Positions 1 to 6,183 of a stretch of DNA of 20,742 nt are shown here, piece by piece (position 1 is the stretch's first letter; each line of letters opens with the position of its first letter). Made by a program: the position numbers and the translations under genes. The stretch is from the NCBI GenBank assembly GCA_037442005.1, contig JBBIRA010000033.1:1-20742 (forward strand), written 5' to 3'. The notes below the pieces were generated by a model. That model did no database searches, was not told the origin of the DNA, and saw only the letters and a list, made by a program, of their open reading frames with translations. Source of the DNA: Leptospirillum sp037442005. GTDB lineage: Bacteria; Nitrospirota; Leptospirillia; Leptospirillales; Leptospirillaceae.

Positions 1-1940
1 ATCACAATCAGAGCATTCTTCCGGAGGTCCTGATCGGAAACAATCCGGAAGAGAAGATCGCTGGTGGATGGATCCATCCAGTGAAGATCCTCGACCAGAA
101 GGAAAACATCCCCCTTCTCACCCCGTCGCTTGAAAACAGACAGGAGAAGATTCGAGATCCTTTCCCGCATCGCTGCCGGAGGCAGATCCAGACTCGGGTA
201 GTCTGGGGTGGATTCCAGGGAGAAAAAGGATCCCAGAAGAGCGACACACTCCTCTTCACGGGGCAAATCCAGGGATCGAACATAGGCCAGGATCCGGGAA
301 TGCCCATCCTCCCTTCCGCATTCCTCCGGCAAAGAGACCCATTCCCGCATCAGACGGATCAGGGGAAAATACGGGCTGTCCGCATACTGCGGGTAGCATT
401 CGATCATGTGGACCAGCCGGTTCCGGGAGACCGCAACATCCACGAAAGACCGGACAAGAGCCGTTTTCCCTATGCCCGCCTCCCCCTCCACGATCAGGAT
501 TCCGCCCGACTCCTTTTCCAGAAGATCACGAAAGAGCTTTTGTTCCTTCTTCCGGCCAAAGAGCGGACAGGGTTTTTTCTTCCTGGGCAGAACGATCGTT
601 TCTTTTCCCTGAAATCCGAGAAGACGGACCCCCTCCCGGCTTTCTCCCAGGATCCGCACCTCCTCCGAAGGCGCAGTGAGAAACTCTCCCTTCAACAGGG
701 GAACAGAGGATTTTGCCAGAAGAATCTCCCCCTCTCTCGCCTGCATGGCGAGAGAGATCGCCGGTCGGGAAACGGAGCCTCCCGGATCGGGGGAGACAAG
801 CGAGGCTCCCTGAAAAATCTTCCCCACATGGATCCCTCCCCGAAGATTCATCCGGGCTGTTTTGCCATCCTCGCCTTTCCGCAACAGATCCTGAAGTTCA
901 AGCGCCGTTCTGGCGGCCTTTCGCACCGCTCCTTCGGGGGAGGATTTCAGGCCGAAAAACGACAGAAAGCTGTTTCCATGAGTTCGAATGACCACGCCAC
1001 CAAGCTCTCTCGCTTTCTCCATCGCCATCCCCAGAAACGCCCCGGTCTCCCGGGAAGGAATGTTTTCGGTCTCTCCCTCCTCGAAGATTTCGATATAAAG
1101 CGCGGTCGCCGGACGTCGTTCGAAAGAAAACGGGGAGGAGGCTTCCCGTACCGGAAAGGAAACGGACTCCATATTCGTCGCTTTTCCCGATCGGATTTTC
1201 CTGGCGAGGAACTCCGTTTCCTCCTCCGGCTCCAGGTCAATCTCTTCCCGGAGATTCTTCCGGATTGATTCGTAAACCAGGCAAGCGGCCTGGAAGTTCC
1301 CGTCCGTCGCATGAAGCGTCATGAGAAGCCTGGCGAGCGATTCGTCAAGAGGATTCATTTTCAGAACGGATTCGAGAAGAACGATCGCTTCCGGCCGGTT
1401 CCCCTCCCGTTCGCAAAGAGAAATAAGATGAAGGGTTTCGCTGCGGCAACGGGCGAAAAGCCTCTCTCCCATTGCCGTCGACCAACTCTCGAATTCCTCG
1501 CAGTCCGGAAGGGAGAGGCCATTGAGAAAAGGCCCGCGAATCTCCCGAAGAACGAGCGTCATCTGCTCGGCGCAAGACCGGCAGCGCTCGGAGTCGTGAT
1601 AGACGGAACACCCCGCAGGCGGAGACAAAAGACGCACCCCATCAATCTGGCTGCCATACTTCGGGTTGAACCGGACAGTCTTCCGGTCGAAGAGGAAAAA
1701 AGGGTCGGAAGAAGAGGGTTCCAGGATTTTTCTCAGGGAGTAGAGGGCCTGGGAAAGGCTATGTTCGTCTTTGGACCCCGGAAGATCGGGCCAGAAAAGA
1801 TCGGCAAGTGCGGCCCGTTCATGGGCCCTGGAAGATTCCAGCCCCAGAAAGGCGAAAAGGGCCAATGTTTTTCGAAAGAGCCGGACCGGCTCTCCCCGGA
1901 CCAGAAGACTCGGCGGCCCCAGCGTCTTGAGGGAAAACAT
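1..1940 (-). CDS. SARP-type regulator with BTAD, degenerate cyclase-like domain and AAA ATPase (partial, C-terminus beyond window)
   Basis: The reading frame opens at ATG 1940 behind AGGGAG with 5-nt spacing and stays open for 646 codons to the left edge, so the C-terminus is missing. Residues 1-75 resemble the winged-helix DNA-binding domain of SARP/BTAD regulators (FWPDLPG, then LSQALYSLRKIL). Residues 100-245 resemble the bacterial transcriptional activator (BTAD) helical repeats, with the small C/H cluster C111, H115, C120, C123 often seen in this subfamily. Residues 275-455 look like a class III cyclase homology domain, but the first metal Asp is absent (LYIEIF) and the GDGF-type motif reads GNSF, so catalysis is unlikely. 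Residues 480-646 begin an AAA/STAND ATPase with Walker A GEAGIGKT (486-493) and Walker B-like LLVEDLHWMD (614-623). Likely an ATP-dependent transcription regulator; its signal and targets are unknown. Confidence 0.85.
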   Translation of the reverse strand, partial: MFSLKTLGPPSLLVRGEPVRLFRKTLALFAFLGLESSRAHERAALADLFWPDLPGSKDEHSLSQALYSLRKILEPSSSDPFFLFDRKTVRFNPKYGSQIDGVRLLSPPAGCSVYHDSERCRSCAEQMTLVLREIRGPFLNGLSLPDCEEFESWSTAMGERLFARCRSETLHLISLCEREGNRPEAIVLLESVLKMNPLDESLARLLMTLHATDGNFQAACLVYESIRKNLREEIDLEPEEETEFLARKIRSGKATNMESVSFPVREASSPFSFERRPATALYIEIFEEGETENIPSRETGAFLGMAMEKARELGGVVIRTHGNSFLSFFGLKSSPEGAVRKAARTALELQDLLRKGEDGKTARMNLRGGIHVGKIFQGASLVSPDPGGSVSRPAISLAMQAREGEILLAKSSVPLLKGEFLTAPSEEVRILGESREGVRLLGFQGKETIVLPRKKKPCPLFGRKKEQKLFRDLLEKESGGILIVEGEAGIGKTALVRSFVDVAVSRNRLVHMIECYPQYADSPYFPLIRLMREWVSLPEECGREDGHSRILAYVRSLDLPREEECVALLGSFFSLESTPDYPSLDLPPAAMRERISNLLLSVFKRRGEKGDVFLLVEDLHWMDPSTSDLLFRIVSDQDLRKNALIV

Positions 1941-2187
1941 GCATGCTCCCTGGCCTCTTCAACGCAGGCCCGACCGGCTAGCAGATCGATCCGGTTGTTT
2001 TGAATCAAAAATCCTTGGTTGAGACGCGATTGATCCTTTACTGATAGATCAAAAGTATAGTCCATCATCCGATAGCCTTGGTAGAGGGAACCACTACGCT
2101 GAACAGTCATTCATAAAAGCGGAATGAACACTTCCGGCAGACACTCTTTCAGACGATCGACAAGCTTCCGGATGATGCTTTCGCTGA
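1941..2187. other. Intergenic region upstream of the SARP-type regulator
   Basis: No convincing gene is visible here. The stretch is more AT-rich than its surroundings between about 2030 and 2062. It holds an inverted repeat TTGATC (2030-2035) / GATCAA (2047-2052) and, on the minus strand, a -10-like TATACT (2059 down to 2054) without a matching -35, which could serve the regulator gene that starts at 1940. The right end merges into the decayed recombinase remnant. Assignment of a promoter here is weak. Confidence 0.3.
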
Positions 2188-2519
2188 CCTGACATAGACC
2201 CGTCTCGCCGTATGCCGCCGTTTCCGGGGCCGGTCCCGGCCCAAAAGAAGCCATTGTTCGACGACACCGCGATCATGAAGCACTGGACCACGGTTCTCAG
2301 GAATGCCGGGGTGCGCTACCGGAATTCCGAGCAAACCCGGCACACCGATGCGAGTCTGCTCCTTTCGGCAAGAGAATCCGATGTGGGTGGCGTCGCAAAT
2401 GGGCCACGCGAACTGGGGGAATGATCCGGAAGAGGTTCGGGCGGTGGATTCCGTCGGGGGATCCCGGAGCAGGGGAGAAAACGAACCGGATTGCGTCCAA
2501 AGATGGACCCGGATGGTGA
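2188..2519 (+). pseudogene. Tyrosine recombinase/integrase C-terminal remnant, two frameshifts
   Basis: Three consecutive reading frames together spell the C-terminal end of a phage-type tyrosine recombinase. Frame one (to about 2375) gives KHWTTVLRNAGVRYRN and the catalytic QTRHT box. Frame two gives ENPMWVASQMGHANW, the conserved MGH box. Frame three (2421-2519) gives FGRWIP and a tail ending at TGA 2517-2519. Relative to the family pattern, about two bases are missing after codon GCA near 2370 and one extra A lies before ATG 2421. The family nucleophile Tyr (YGRW) reads Phe here. A TGA at 2185-2187 closes the first frame upstream and I recognise no N-terminal part. It points toward the 3' end of the adjacent tRNA-Leu, as expected of an integrase left at a tRNA integration site. 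It cannot encode a working enzyme. Confidence 0.8.
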
Positions 2520-2570
2520 CAGGGAAAAAAAGGAGGTAGCAGTAAGCCTTGACGTATGAAAGAAAATGAT

Positions 2571-2654
2571 TGGTGCCGAAGGCGGGACTCGAACCCGCAC
2601 GGCTTTCGCCACACGCCCCTCAAACGTGCGTGTCTACCATTCCACCACTTCGGC
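2571..2654 (-). tRNA. tRNA-Leu (GAG anticodon)
   Basis: Read on the minus strand, the 84-nt sequence folds as a class II tRNA. The acceptor GCCGAAG pairs with CTTCGGC, followed by encoded ACCA. The D arm contains GGTGGAATGGTAGAC. The anticodon stem CACGT/GCGTG closes the loop TTGAGGG, giving anticodon GAG (reads CUC). The long variable arm is TGGCGAAAGCC, and the T arm is GCGGG-TTCGAGT-CCCGC. Length, variable arm and anticodon all fit leucine. On the minus strand a 7-T tract lies about 30-40 nt downstream of the 3' end, without a clear hairpin. The integrase remnant at 2188-2519 abuts this 3' end. Confidence 0.95.
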
Positions 2655-2687
2655 ACAAAGAACGAGAAAGGAAAGAACAAGTCCGGC

Positions 2688-2716
2688 ATTCTAGCAGAAG
2701 AACCGGGACATCGCAA
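2688..2716 (-). promoter_or_regulatory. Promoter of tRNA-Leu
   Basis: On the minus strand: -35 TTGCGA (2716-2711), a 17-bp spacer, then -10 TAGAAT (2693-2688). TG one base upstream of the -10 makes the extended form TGCTAGAAT. The predicted start is near 2681, giving a leader of about 27 nt before the mature 5' end at 2654. Match, spacing and position make this one of the clearest promoters in the window. Confidence 0.65.
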
Positions 2717-2779
2717 CTCTGCAATCCGTTCAGGGGATCCATAGAGGCACCCCCGTTCATGGATTCATTGAGAACGGTC

Positions 2780-2812
2780 TTGCCAATAATAACGCATTGC
2801 GTTATTATTGGC
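2780..2812 (+). promoter_or_regulatory. higBA promoter inside a 31-bp palindrome (probable autoregulatory operator)
   Basis: The arms GCCAATAATAACGCA (2782-2796) and TGCGTTATTATTGGC (2798-2812) are exact reverse complements separated by one base. The same bases contain -35 TTGCCA (2780-2785), exactly 17 bp, then -10 TATTAT (2803-2808), each five of six to the sigma70 consensus. A dimeric antitoxin bound here would cover the whole promoter, matching the known autorepression of type II antitoxins of the HigA family. The predicted transcription start, about 7 nt past the -10, is 2815, the A of the higB ATG. No Shine-Dalgarno sequence is present, so the toxin message may be leaderless. Confidence 0.7.
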
Positions 2813-2814
2813 CC

Positions 2815-3099
2815 ATGATCAAATCGTTCAAGGATCGGGACACCAAAAAAACCTTTGAAGGACAATATTCGAAGAAAGTTCCAAAGGATTTGACCCGGAC
2901 AGCAGAAAGAAAGTTGCGTATCCTCAACCGTGCGGAATCCATTGACGATCTTCGAATTCCTCCAGGGAACCGTCTGGAATCCTTGAAAGGAAACAAAAAA
3001 GGTCAATGGAGCATCCGTGTCAACGATCAATTCCGGATTTGTTTTGTGTGGAAAGAGACGGATGCCCATGATGTGGAGTTGATCGATTACCATTCGTGA
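2815..3099 (+). CDS. higB: HigB-type toxin (RelE superfamily mRNA interferase)
   Basis: The gene encodes 94 residues, usual for HigB/plasmid-maintenance killer proteins. Recognisable blocks are the start MIKSFKDRDTKKTFEG, the middle LRIPPGNRLESLKGN, the core GQWSIRVNDQFRICFVW and the C-terminal DVELIDYHS, matching the family pattern ending in DYH. Members cleave mRNA on the ribosome. The ATG at 2815 is preferred; a TTG at 2797 is in frame but sits inside the palindrome. Neither start has a Shine-Dalgarno sequence, and the ATG coincides with the predicted transcript start. The toxin precedes its antitoxin, the characteristic higBA order, with higA 12 bp downstream. The pair lies next to tRNA-Leu and a decayed integrase, a common place for acquired modules. 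Confidence 0.92.
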   Translation: MIKSFKDRDTKKTFEGQYSKKVPKDLTRTAERKLRILNRAESIDDLRIPPGNRLESLKGNKKGQWSIRVNDQFRICFVWKETDAHDVELIDYHS

Positions 3100-3111
3100 A
3101 GGGAAACCAAG

Positions 3112-3402
3112 ATGAGAGACTACCCGCCCATTCATCCGGGGGAAATTCTCCTGGAAGAATTCCTGAAACCGATGCATGTCAGCCAGTATCGCCTAGCCAA
3201 GGACATTCATGTACCCGCCCGCCGGATCAATGAAATCGTGAAGGGAAAAAGGGCGATCACGGCGGATACGGCCTTGCGGCTGTCGCGTTTTTTTGGGACT
3301 TCGGAAGGCTTTTGGCTGGGTCTTCAGTCGGACTACGATCTGGAAATAACGAAGACCACCCTGAAGGAGGAAATCAGGAAGATAAAAACGTTGTCGGCTT
3401 GA
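3112..3402 (+). CDS. higA: HigA-type antitoxin, XRE-family DNA-binding protein
   Basis: A 96-residue protein opening with the family signature PPIHPGEILLEEFLKPM, followed by a helix-turn-helix at about residues 22-60 (SQYRLAKDIHVPARRINEIVKGKR, interrupted by the turn) and the typical FFGTSEGFWLGLQSDYDLE segment. This is the VapI/HigA antitoxin family, which neutralises HigB by direct binding and represses its own promoter. AAGGGA lies about 9 nt before ATG 3112. Co-transcription with higB is nearly certain from the 12-bp gap. The likely operator is the palindrome at 2782-2812. Confidence 0.93.
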   Translation: MRDYPPIHPGEILLEEFLKPMHVSQYRLAKDIHVPARRINEIVKGKRAITADTALRLSRFFGTSEGFWLGLQSDYDLEITKTTLKEEIRKIKTLSA

Positions 3403-3464
3403 GGAGATAGTACGGTCAAGAAAACCGGGAAATCTCTCAATCCGGGAAAAACAAGCTTGAAGAA

Positions 3465-3504
3465 CAGAGAAAAAACCGGAAGGGATCCATCTCCTTCTTC
3501 TCTG
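3465..3504. terminator. Candidate hairpin between convergent higA and the bamD operon
   Basis: CAGAGAA (3465-3471) and TTCTCTG (3498-3504) are exact inverted repeats. Inside them AAGGGAT and ATCTCCTT pair with one bulge. The element lies between the ends of two convergent transcription units, where a bidirectional terminator would be expected. No long U-tract follows immediately on either strand, so function as an intrinsic terminator is uncertain. Confidence 0.25.
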
Positions 3505-3547
3505 GATCGCCTCTCCGGGTTCAGACTCATACCCGAATGGGATCAGG

Positions 3548-3748
3548 TTATCGCCCCGGACGTCCGGGGCCCGGACGCCCGCCGGTAAAAGACAGGAGGA
3601 AATACCCGGTATAAAAGGTCACAACGCCGATAATAAAGAGCTTCAACAGGAACATCATCGTCATGTTCCGGAAAAAAAATAAAATGATATCGGCCAATGT
3701 GATCGCCAGCCCCAGGGCCTGCACGGAACGGGCCAATGCGTACATCAT
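3548..3748 (-). CDS. Small two-helix membrane protein, function unknown
   Basis: A 66-residue protein with two predicted membrane helices, roughly residues 8-28 (VQALGLAITLADIILFFF) and 32-54 (MFLLKLFIIGVVTFYTGYFLL), and a short Gly/Pro/Arg-rich tail. Its start ATG overlaps the stop of the upstream siroheme gene as ATGA, implying translational coupling, and ATG 3745 is an alternative. The tail codons fall in a GC palindrome at 3554-3569. I do not recognise the family. Position suggests it is made together with the precorrin-2 enzyme, but nothing in the sequence shows a role in tetrapyrrole metabolism. Confidence 0.7.
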   Translation of the reverse strand: MMYALARSVQALGLAITLADIILFFFRNMTMMFLLKLFIIGVVTFYTGYFLLSFTGGRPGPGRPGR

Positions 3749-4419
3749 GACGTTTGTCCTTTCAGGTTGCCGCCATCAGCAAGAACACGGTCCGCCACAT
3801 CCGGGCCAAACCATTCCCCGTAAGACCGGAACCGGTCCTTCGGATCGGGATGCTCCCGGAAAAAATCGAGATCGGCCAACCGGAGCCCCCGGGTGACTTC
3901 CTCCGGAGGAAAAGTGGTGGAAAGAAGCGCCTCCCTGAGTCGTCCGTGCTCTTTGGAAAAGAGCTCTATCCCGGCCGATTCAAGGATCGACAGGGAATAG
4001 CCCAGCGTCATCCTGGAAAAAAGCGGATCCGGCGGGGACGAGGTTGCGGCAAGGAGAAGGTTCCCGACTGTCCCCTGGGCCATCGAACGCATTGTCCGCA
4101 AAGCCGACGCGGTCGCCGTGTCGCAAAACCCCCCCAGACTTTTGACATGCCGGGCAACGGACTCATTCAACAGGCCATCGCCGGTCATGGCAAAGACCAG
4201 CGCGTACCCCTCACAATCCGACAGCTCAGCCGGTCGAGGGATCCACTCGATCTTCCCCGACTGCCAGCACTCTCTCAATTCCGGGGTCAACTCCGGGGAA
4301 ATGACCCGGACCCGGGCCCCCGAAGACAAAAGCCGAAAAACCTTACGACCGGCGACATGGCCTCCACCGATAACCAGGACAGGATGATCCGCTACATCAA
4401 GAACAACGGGAAAATCCAC
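3745..4419 (-). CDS. Precorrin-2 dehydrogenase / sirohydrochlorin ferrochelatase (CysG N-terminal/Met8p type)
   Basis: A 224-residue protein matching the length of stand-alone CysG N-terminal-like enzymes. The Rossmann NAD-binding loop VLVIGGGHVAGRKV lies at about residues 14-27, followed by the family segment GARVRVISPELTPEL. Later come the region around FCDTATAS, holding the likely catalytic Asp, and GTVGNLLLAATSSPPDPLFS, the divergent form of the usual substrate-loop segment. The enzyme oxidises precorrin-2 to sirohydrochlorin and in bifunctional members inserts Fe2+ to form sirohaem, the cofactor of sulfite and nitrite reductases. The start is GTG 4419, one base after the bamD stop at 4421-4423. 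No methyltransferase domain is attached, so uroporphyrinogen methylation must be encoded elsewhere. Whether the chelatase activity is retained cannot be judged. Confidence 0.85.
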   Translation of the reverse strand: MDFPVVLDVADHPVLVIGGGHVAGRKVFRLLSSGARVRVISPELTPELRECWQSGKIEWIPRPAELSDCEGYALVFAMTGDGLLNESVARHVKSLGGFCDTATASALRTMRSMAQGTVGNLLLAATSSPPDPLFSRMTLGYSLSILESAGIELFSKEHGRLREALLSTTFPPEEVTRGLRLADLDFFREHPDPKDRFRSYGEWFGPDVADRVLADGGNLKGQTS

Positions 4420-4420
4420 C

Positions 4421-5155
4421 CTAGATTTCCCCTTCGCGCTTCCAGTAGGACAACAGGATCCGGGATTTTCTCGCGTAAGAGGATGTTGGCGATTGCCGGA
4501 TCAGTTTCGTGAGAATCCGCGCGGCCCGTGCCTTGTCTTTCAGCCTGAAGGCCGACAGGGCGTAGTAGTACTGGGATTTCTCATAAAGGGTCGAGTCGGG
4601 ATATTTGAGCAGAACGGTCTTGAACCGGTTCTCCGCCGCCTTGTACCGCTTGGTCTTGTAGTAAAAATACCCGACATAGAAATGGGTCCGGGACAGACGG
4701 TCCCGGCAATAGGCGACCTTTTTCTGGGAGCGGACCACATAGTCGGAGTCCGGATACTCATCGATCACTTTCTGGAAATCCGCCAGCGCTTTTCTTAACG
4801 GGGTCGGATCCCGGTCGACACTCAGAATGCGGTAATAGTCGCACAGGGCCATCCGGTACTGGGCAAAAGCCGCCAGGGGGTGGGTCGGATGAAGTTCCAG
4901 AAAACGCTTGTACTCTCCCCGGGCTTCAATGAAATCCCCCTTGAAATAAAAGCGGGAGGCTTCATCCAGAAGCGCCGATGTTCCAAAACGCTTTGTCCGG
5001 AATGCATGGGTATGGCTGTCTGTGGGCTTGGTCCCGTTAAAACCCAGGAAATCACCGACGGCGGTACACCCCGAAAACCCGAGAACCAGAACCAATACCG
5101 CCACGCGAAAAAACCCGGGAAGTCGATTGCGACCAACCATCGACCAAAAAGACAT
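4421..5155 (-). CDS. bamD: Outer membrane assembly lipoprotein BamD-like, TPR repeats
   Basis: A 244-residue lipoprotein. The signal sequence (residues 13-29) ends in FSG-C with C30 as the lipidation site. About residues 55-235 form TPR-like repeats with BamD hallmarks: EYKRFLELHPTHPLAAFAQY, a central DFQKVIDEYPDSDYVV, the CRDRLS motif, and AENRFKTVLLKYPDSTLYEK. BamD is the essential lipoprotein partner of BamA in beta-barrel insertion into the outer membrane; length fits E. coli BamD (about 245). ATG 5155 has a strong GGGAGGA 7 nt upstream. It is the first gene of a three-gene minus-strand set. A generic TPR lipoprotein such as a CpoB relative is the main alternative. Confidence 0.82.
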   Translation of the reverse strand: MSFWSMVGRNRLPGFFRVAVLVLVLGFSGCTAVGDFLGFNGTKPTDSHTHAFRTKRFGTSALLDEASRFYFKGDFIEARGEYKRFLELHPTHPLAAFAQYRMALCDYYRILSVDRDPTPLRKALADFQKVIDEYPDSDYVVRSQKKVAYCRDRLSRTHFYVGYFYYKTKRYKAAENRFKTVLLKYPDSTLYEKSQYYYALSAFRLKDKARAARILTKLIRQSPTSSYARKSRILLSYWKREGEI

Positions 5156-5163
5156 GCTAGAAT
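5155..5163 (+). promoter_or_regulatory. Extended -10 promoter of fabH, overlapping the divergent bamD start codon
   Basis: TGC followed by TAGAAT (5158-5163) is identical to the extended -10 of the tRNA-Leu gene. The TG is contributed by the bases at the complement of the bamD ATG. No good -35 lies 16-18 bp upstream, as is usual for extended -10 promoters. The predicted start, 7 nt past the -10, is 5170, the A of the fabH ATG, which has no Shine-Dalgarno sequence. Confidence 0.5.
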
Positions 5164-5169
5164 CCTCCC

Positions 5170-6183
5170 ATGAATCCAGAACCTACAAAAAGACATACCC
5201 GGCTATCATCCCATACCCCCGGTCCGGGAGTCTATATTCAGACCATTGGATGGAACAGGGAAACGACAGCCGTTTTCAATACCTCGGAACGGGTCCGCAC
5301 CGGGCTCGATCCCGCGGCGATCGAAACACTCACCGGAATCCGTTCCCGTTCCTTCTGGGAGGGAGATCCGATTGCCCTGGCGCTGGGAGCCATCCGCGAT
5401 CTGACCCGCATTCACGGTCAGGAGGCGCTGTCCACCGTCGACGGACTGATCGTCTCTTCCTCCACACCGGTTCTCCCCCTTCCGGCAACCGCCACCCTGA
5501 TCGCCGGTGAACTGGGCCCCTCCTTCAGGGGTATTCCGGCCTTTGATCTGGCCGCCTCCTGCAGCGGCTACCTCTACGCGCTTTCTCTCGCCGGGGACCT
5601 GATCCGGGGCGGAGGCGCCCGGACCATTCTTCTTTTGACCCTTGAGCACAAATCCCGGCAGTTATGCCCGATCCATGGACCGGAAACAGCCATTCTGTTC
5701 GGTGACATGGCCACCGCGACACTCGTCACCCGGACTCCGGGTCCCCTTGAACTGGCGGGGATCCATCTGGGCGCCCGGGGAGAGCTGGCCCCTGTGATCT
5801 GGCGGGAACCGGATCCCTGCTCCGGCGCCCCCCTCCTCCGCATGAACGGAACCCGCGTTTACCGGGAAGCGGTCCGGACACTAGCCAACATCATTCCCGC
5901 CTTTCTGGCGGAACAGAAAAGAACACTGGGCGCAATGGACCTGTTTGTCTTCCACCAGGCGAACCGGAGACTCCTTGAGACACTGGGATCAAGGCTTGGG
6001 ATCGACTTCCACAAGATCCCCCTCTCCCTCGACACCTATGGCAACACCTCTTCCTCCAGTATTCCCCTGACCCTTGCCAGAACGCTTGAACAGCGGGACC
6101 GGGTTCCCGGAACGGTTCTTCTGGGAGCATTCGGAGGAGGAGCCACCTACGGGGTCGCTTTGCTTACGGGAACCGGCCTTTAA
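5170..6183 (+). CDS. fabH: 3-oxoacyl-ACP synthase III (FabH-like, KAS III)
   Basis: A 337-residue thiolase-fold condensing enzyme. The catalytic triad of KAS III is visible: C131 in AASCSGYLYAL, H262 in VFHQANRRL, and N292 in YGNTSSSSIPL. ILFGDMATATLV and the C-terminal GAFGGGATYGVALL are also typical. KAS III condenses acetyl-CoA or branched acyl-CoA with malonyl-ACP to start fatty acid synthesis. The N-terminus is divergent: the usual start-of-fold motif and the RTGI segment read GPGVYIQTIG and LTGIRSRSF. ATG 5170 is the only start after an in-frame TAG at 5158. No other fab gene is adjacent, so it may be a second, specialised KAS III for secondary lipids or a polyketide. Its stop overlaps the stop of the convergent ntrX at TTAA 6180-6183. 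Confidence 0.85.
   Translation: MNPEPTKRHTRLSSHTPGPGVYIQTIGWNRETTAVFNTSERVRTGLDPAAIETLTGIRSRSFWEGDPIALALGAIRDLTRIHGQEALSTVDGLIVSSSTPVLPLPATATLIAGELGPSFRGIPAFDLAASCSGYLYALSLAGDLIRGGGARTILLLTLEHKSRQLCPIHGPETAILFGDMATATLVTRTPGPLELAGIHLGARGELAPVIWREPDPCSGAPLLRMNGTRVYREAVRTLANIIPAFLAEQKRTLGAMDLFVFHQANRRLLETLGSRLGIDFHKIPLSLDTYGNTSSSSIPLTLARTLEQRDRVPGTVLLGAFGGGATYGVALLTGTGL

Noticed and set aside
81..1268. Long plus-strand open frame (395 codons)
   Set aside because: It is antisense to the SARP-type regulator, whose minus-strand frame shows Walker motifs and family-like domains. The plus frame is rich in Arg, Pro and Ser with no recognisable domain.
1942..2110. Minus-strand frame starting MTVQRSGSLYQGYRMMDYTF
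   Set aside because: About 56 codons before it enters the regulator gene out of phase. It has no ribosome site and no recognised family, and it directly follows an in-frame TGA. A decayed coding fragment remains possible.
2116..2256. Minus-strand 47-codon frame ending KLVDRLKECLPEVFIPLL
   Set aside because: It looks helical but is antisense to the integrase remnant and has no ribosome site or known family.
2556..2818. Plus-strand open frames with WCRRRDSNPH and AGLEPARLSP
   Set aside because: These are the well-known false translations antisense to a tRNA-Leu gene.
3554..3580. GC palindrome CCCCGGACGTCCGGGG as a terminator
   Set aside because: It lies inside the small membrane protein's last codons and has no U-tract after it on the minus strand.
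3754..4512. Plus-strand 252-codon frame
   Set aside because: Antisense to the precorrin-2 enzyme, whose NAD-binding loop is clear on the other strand.
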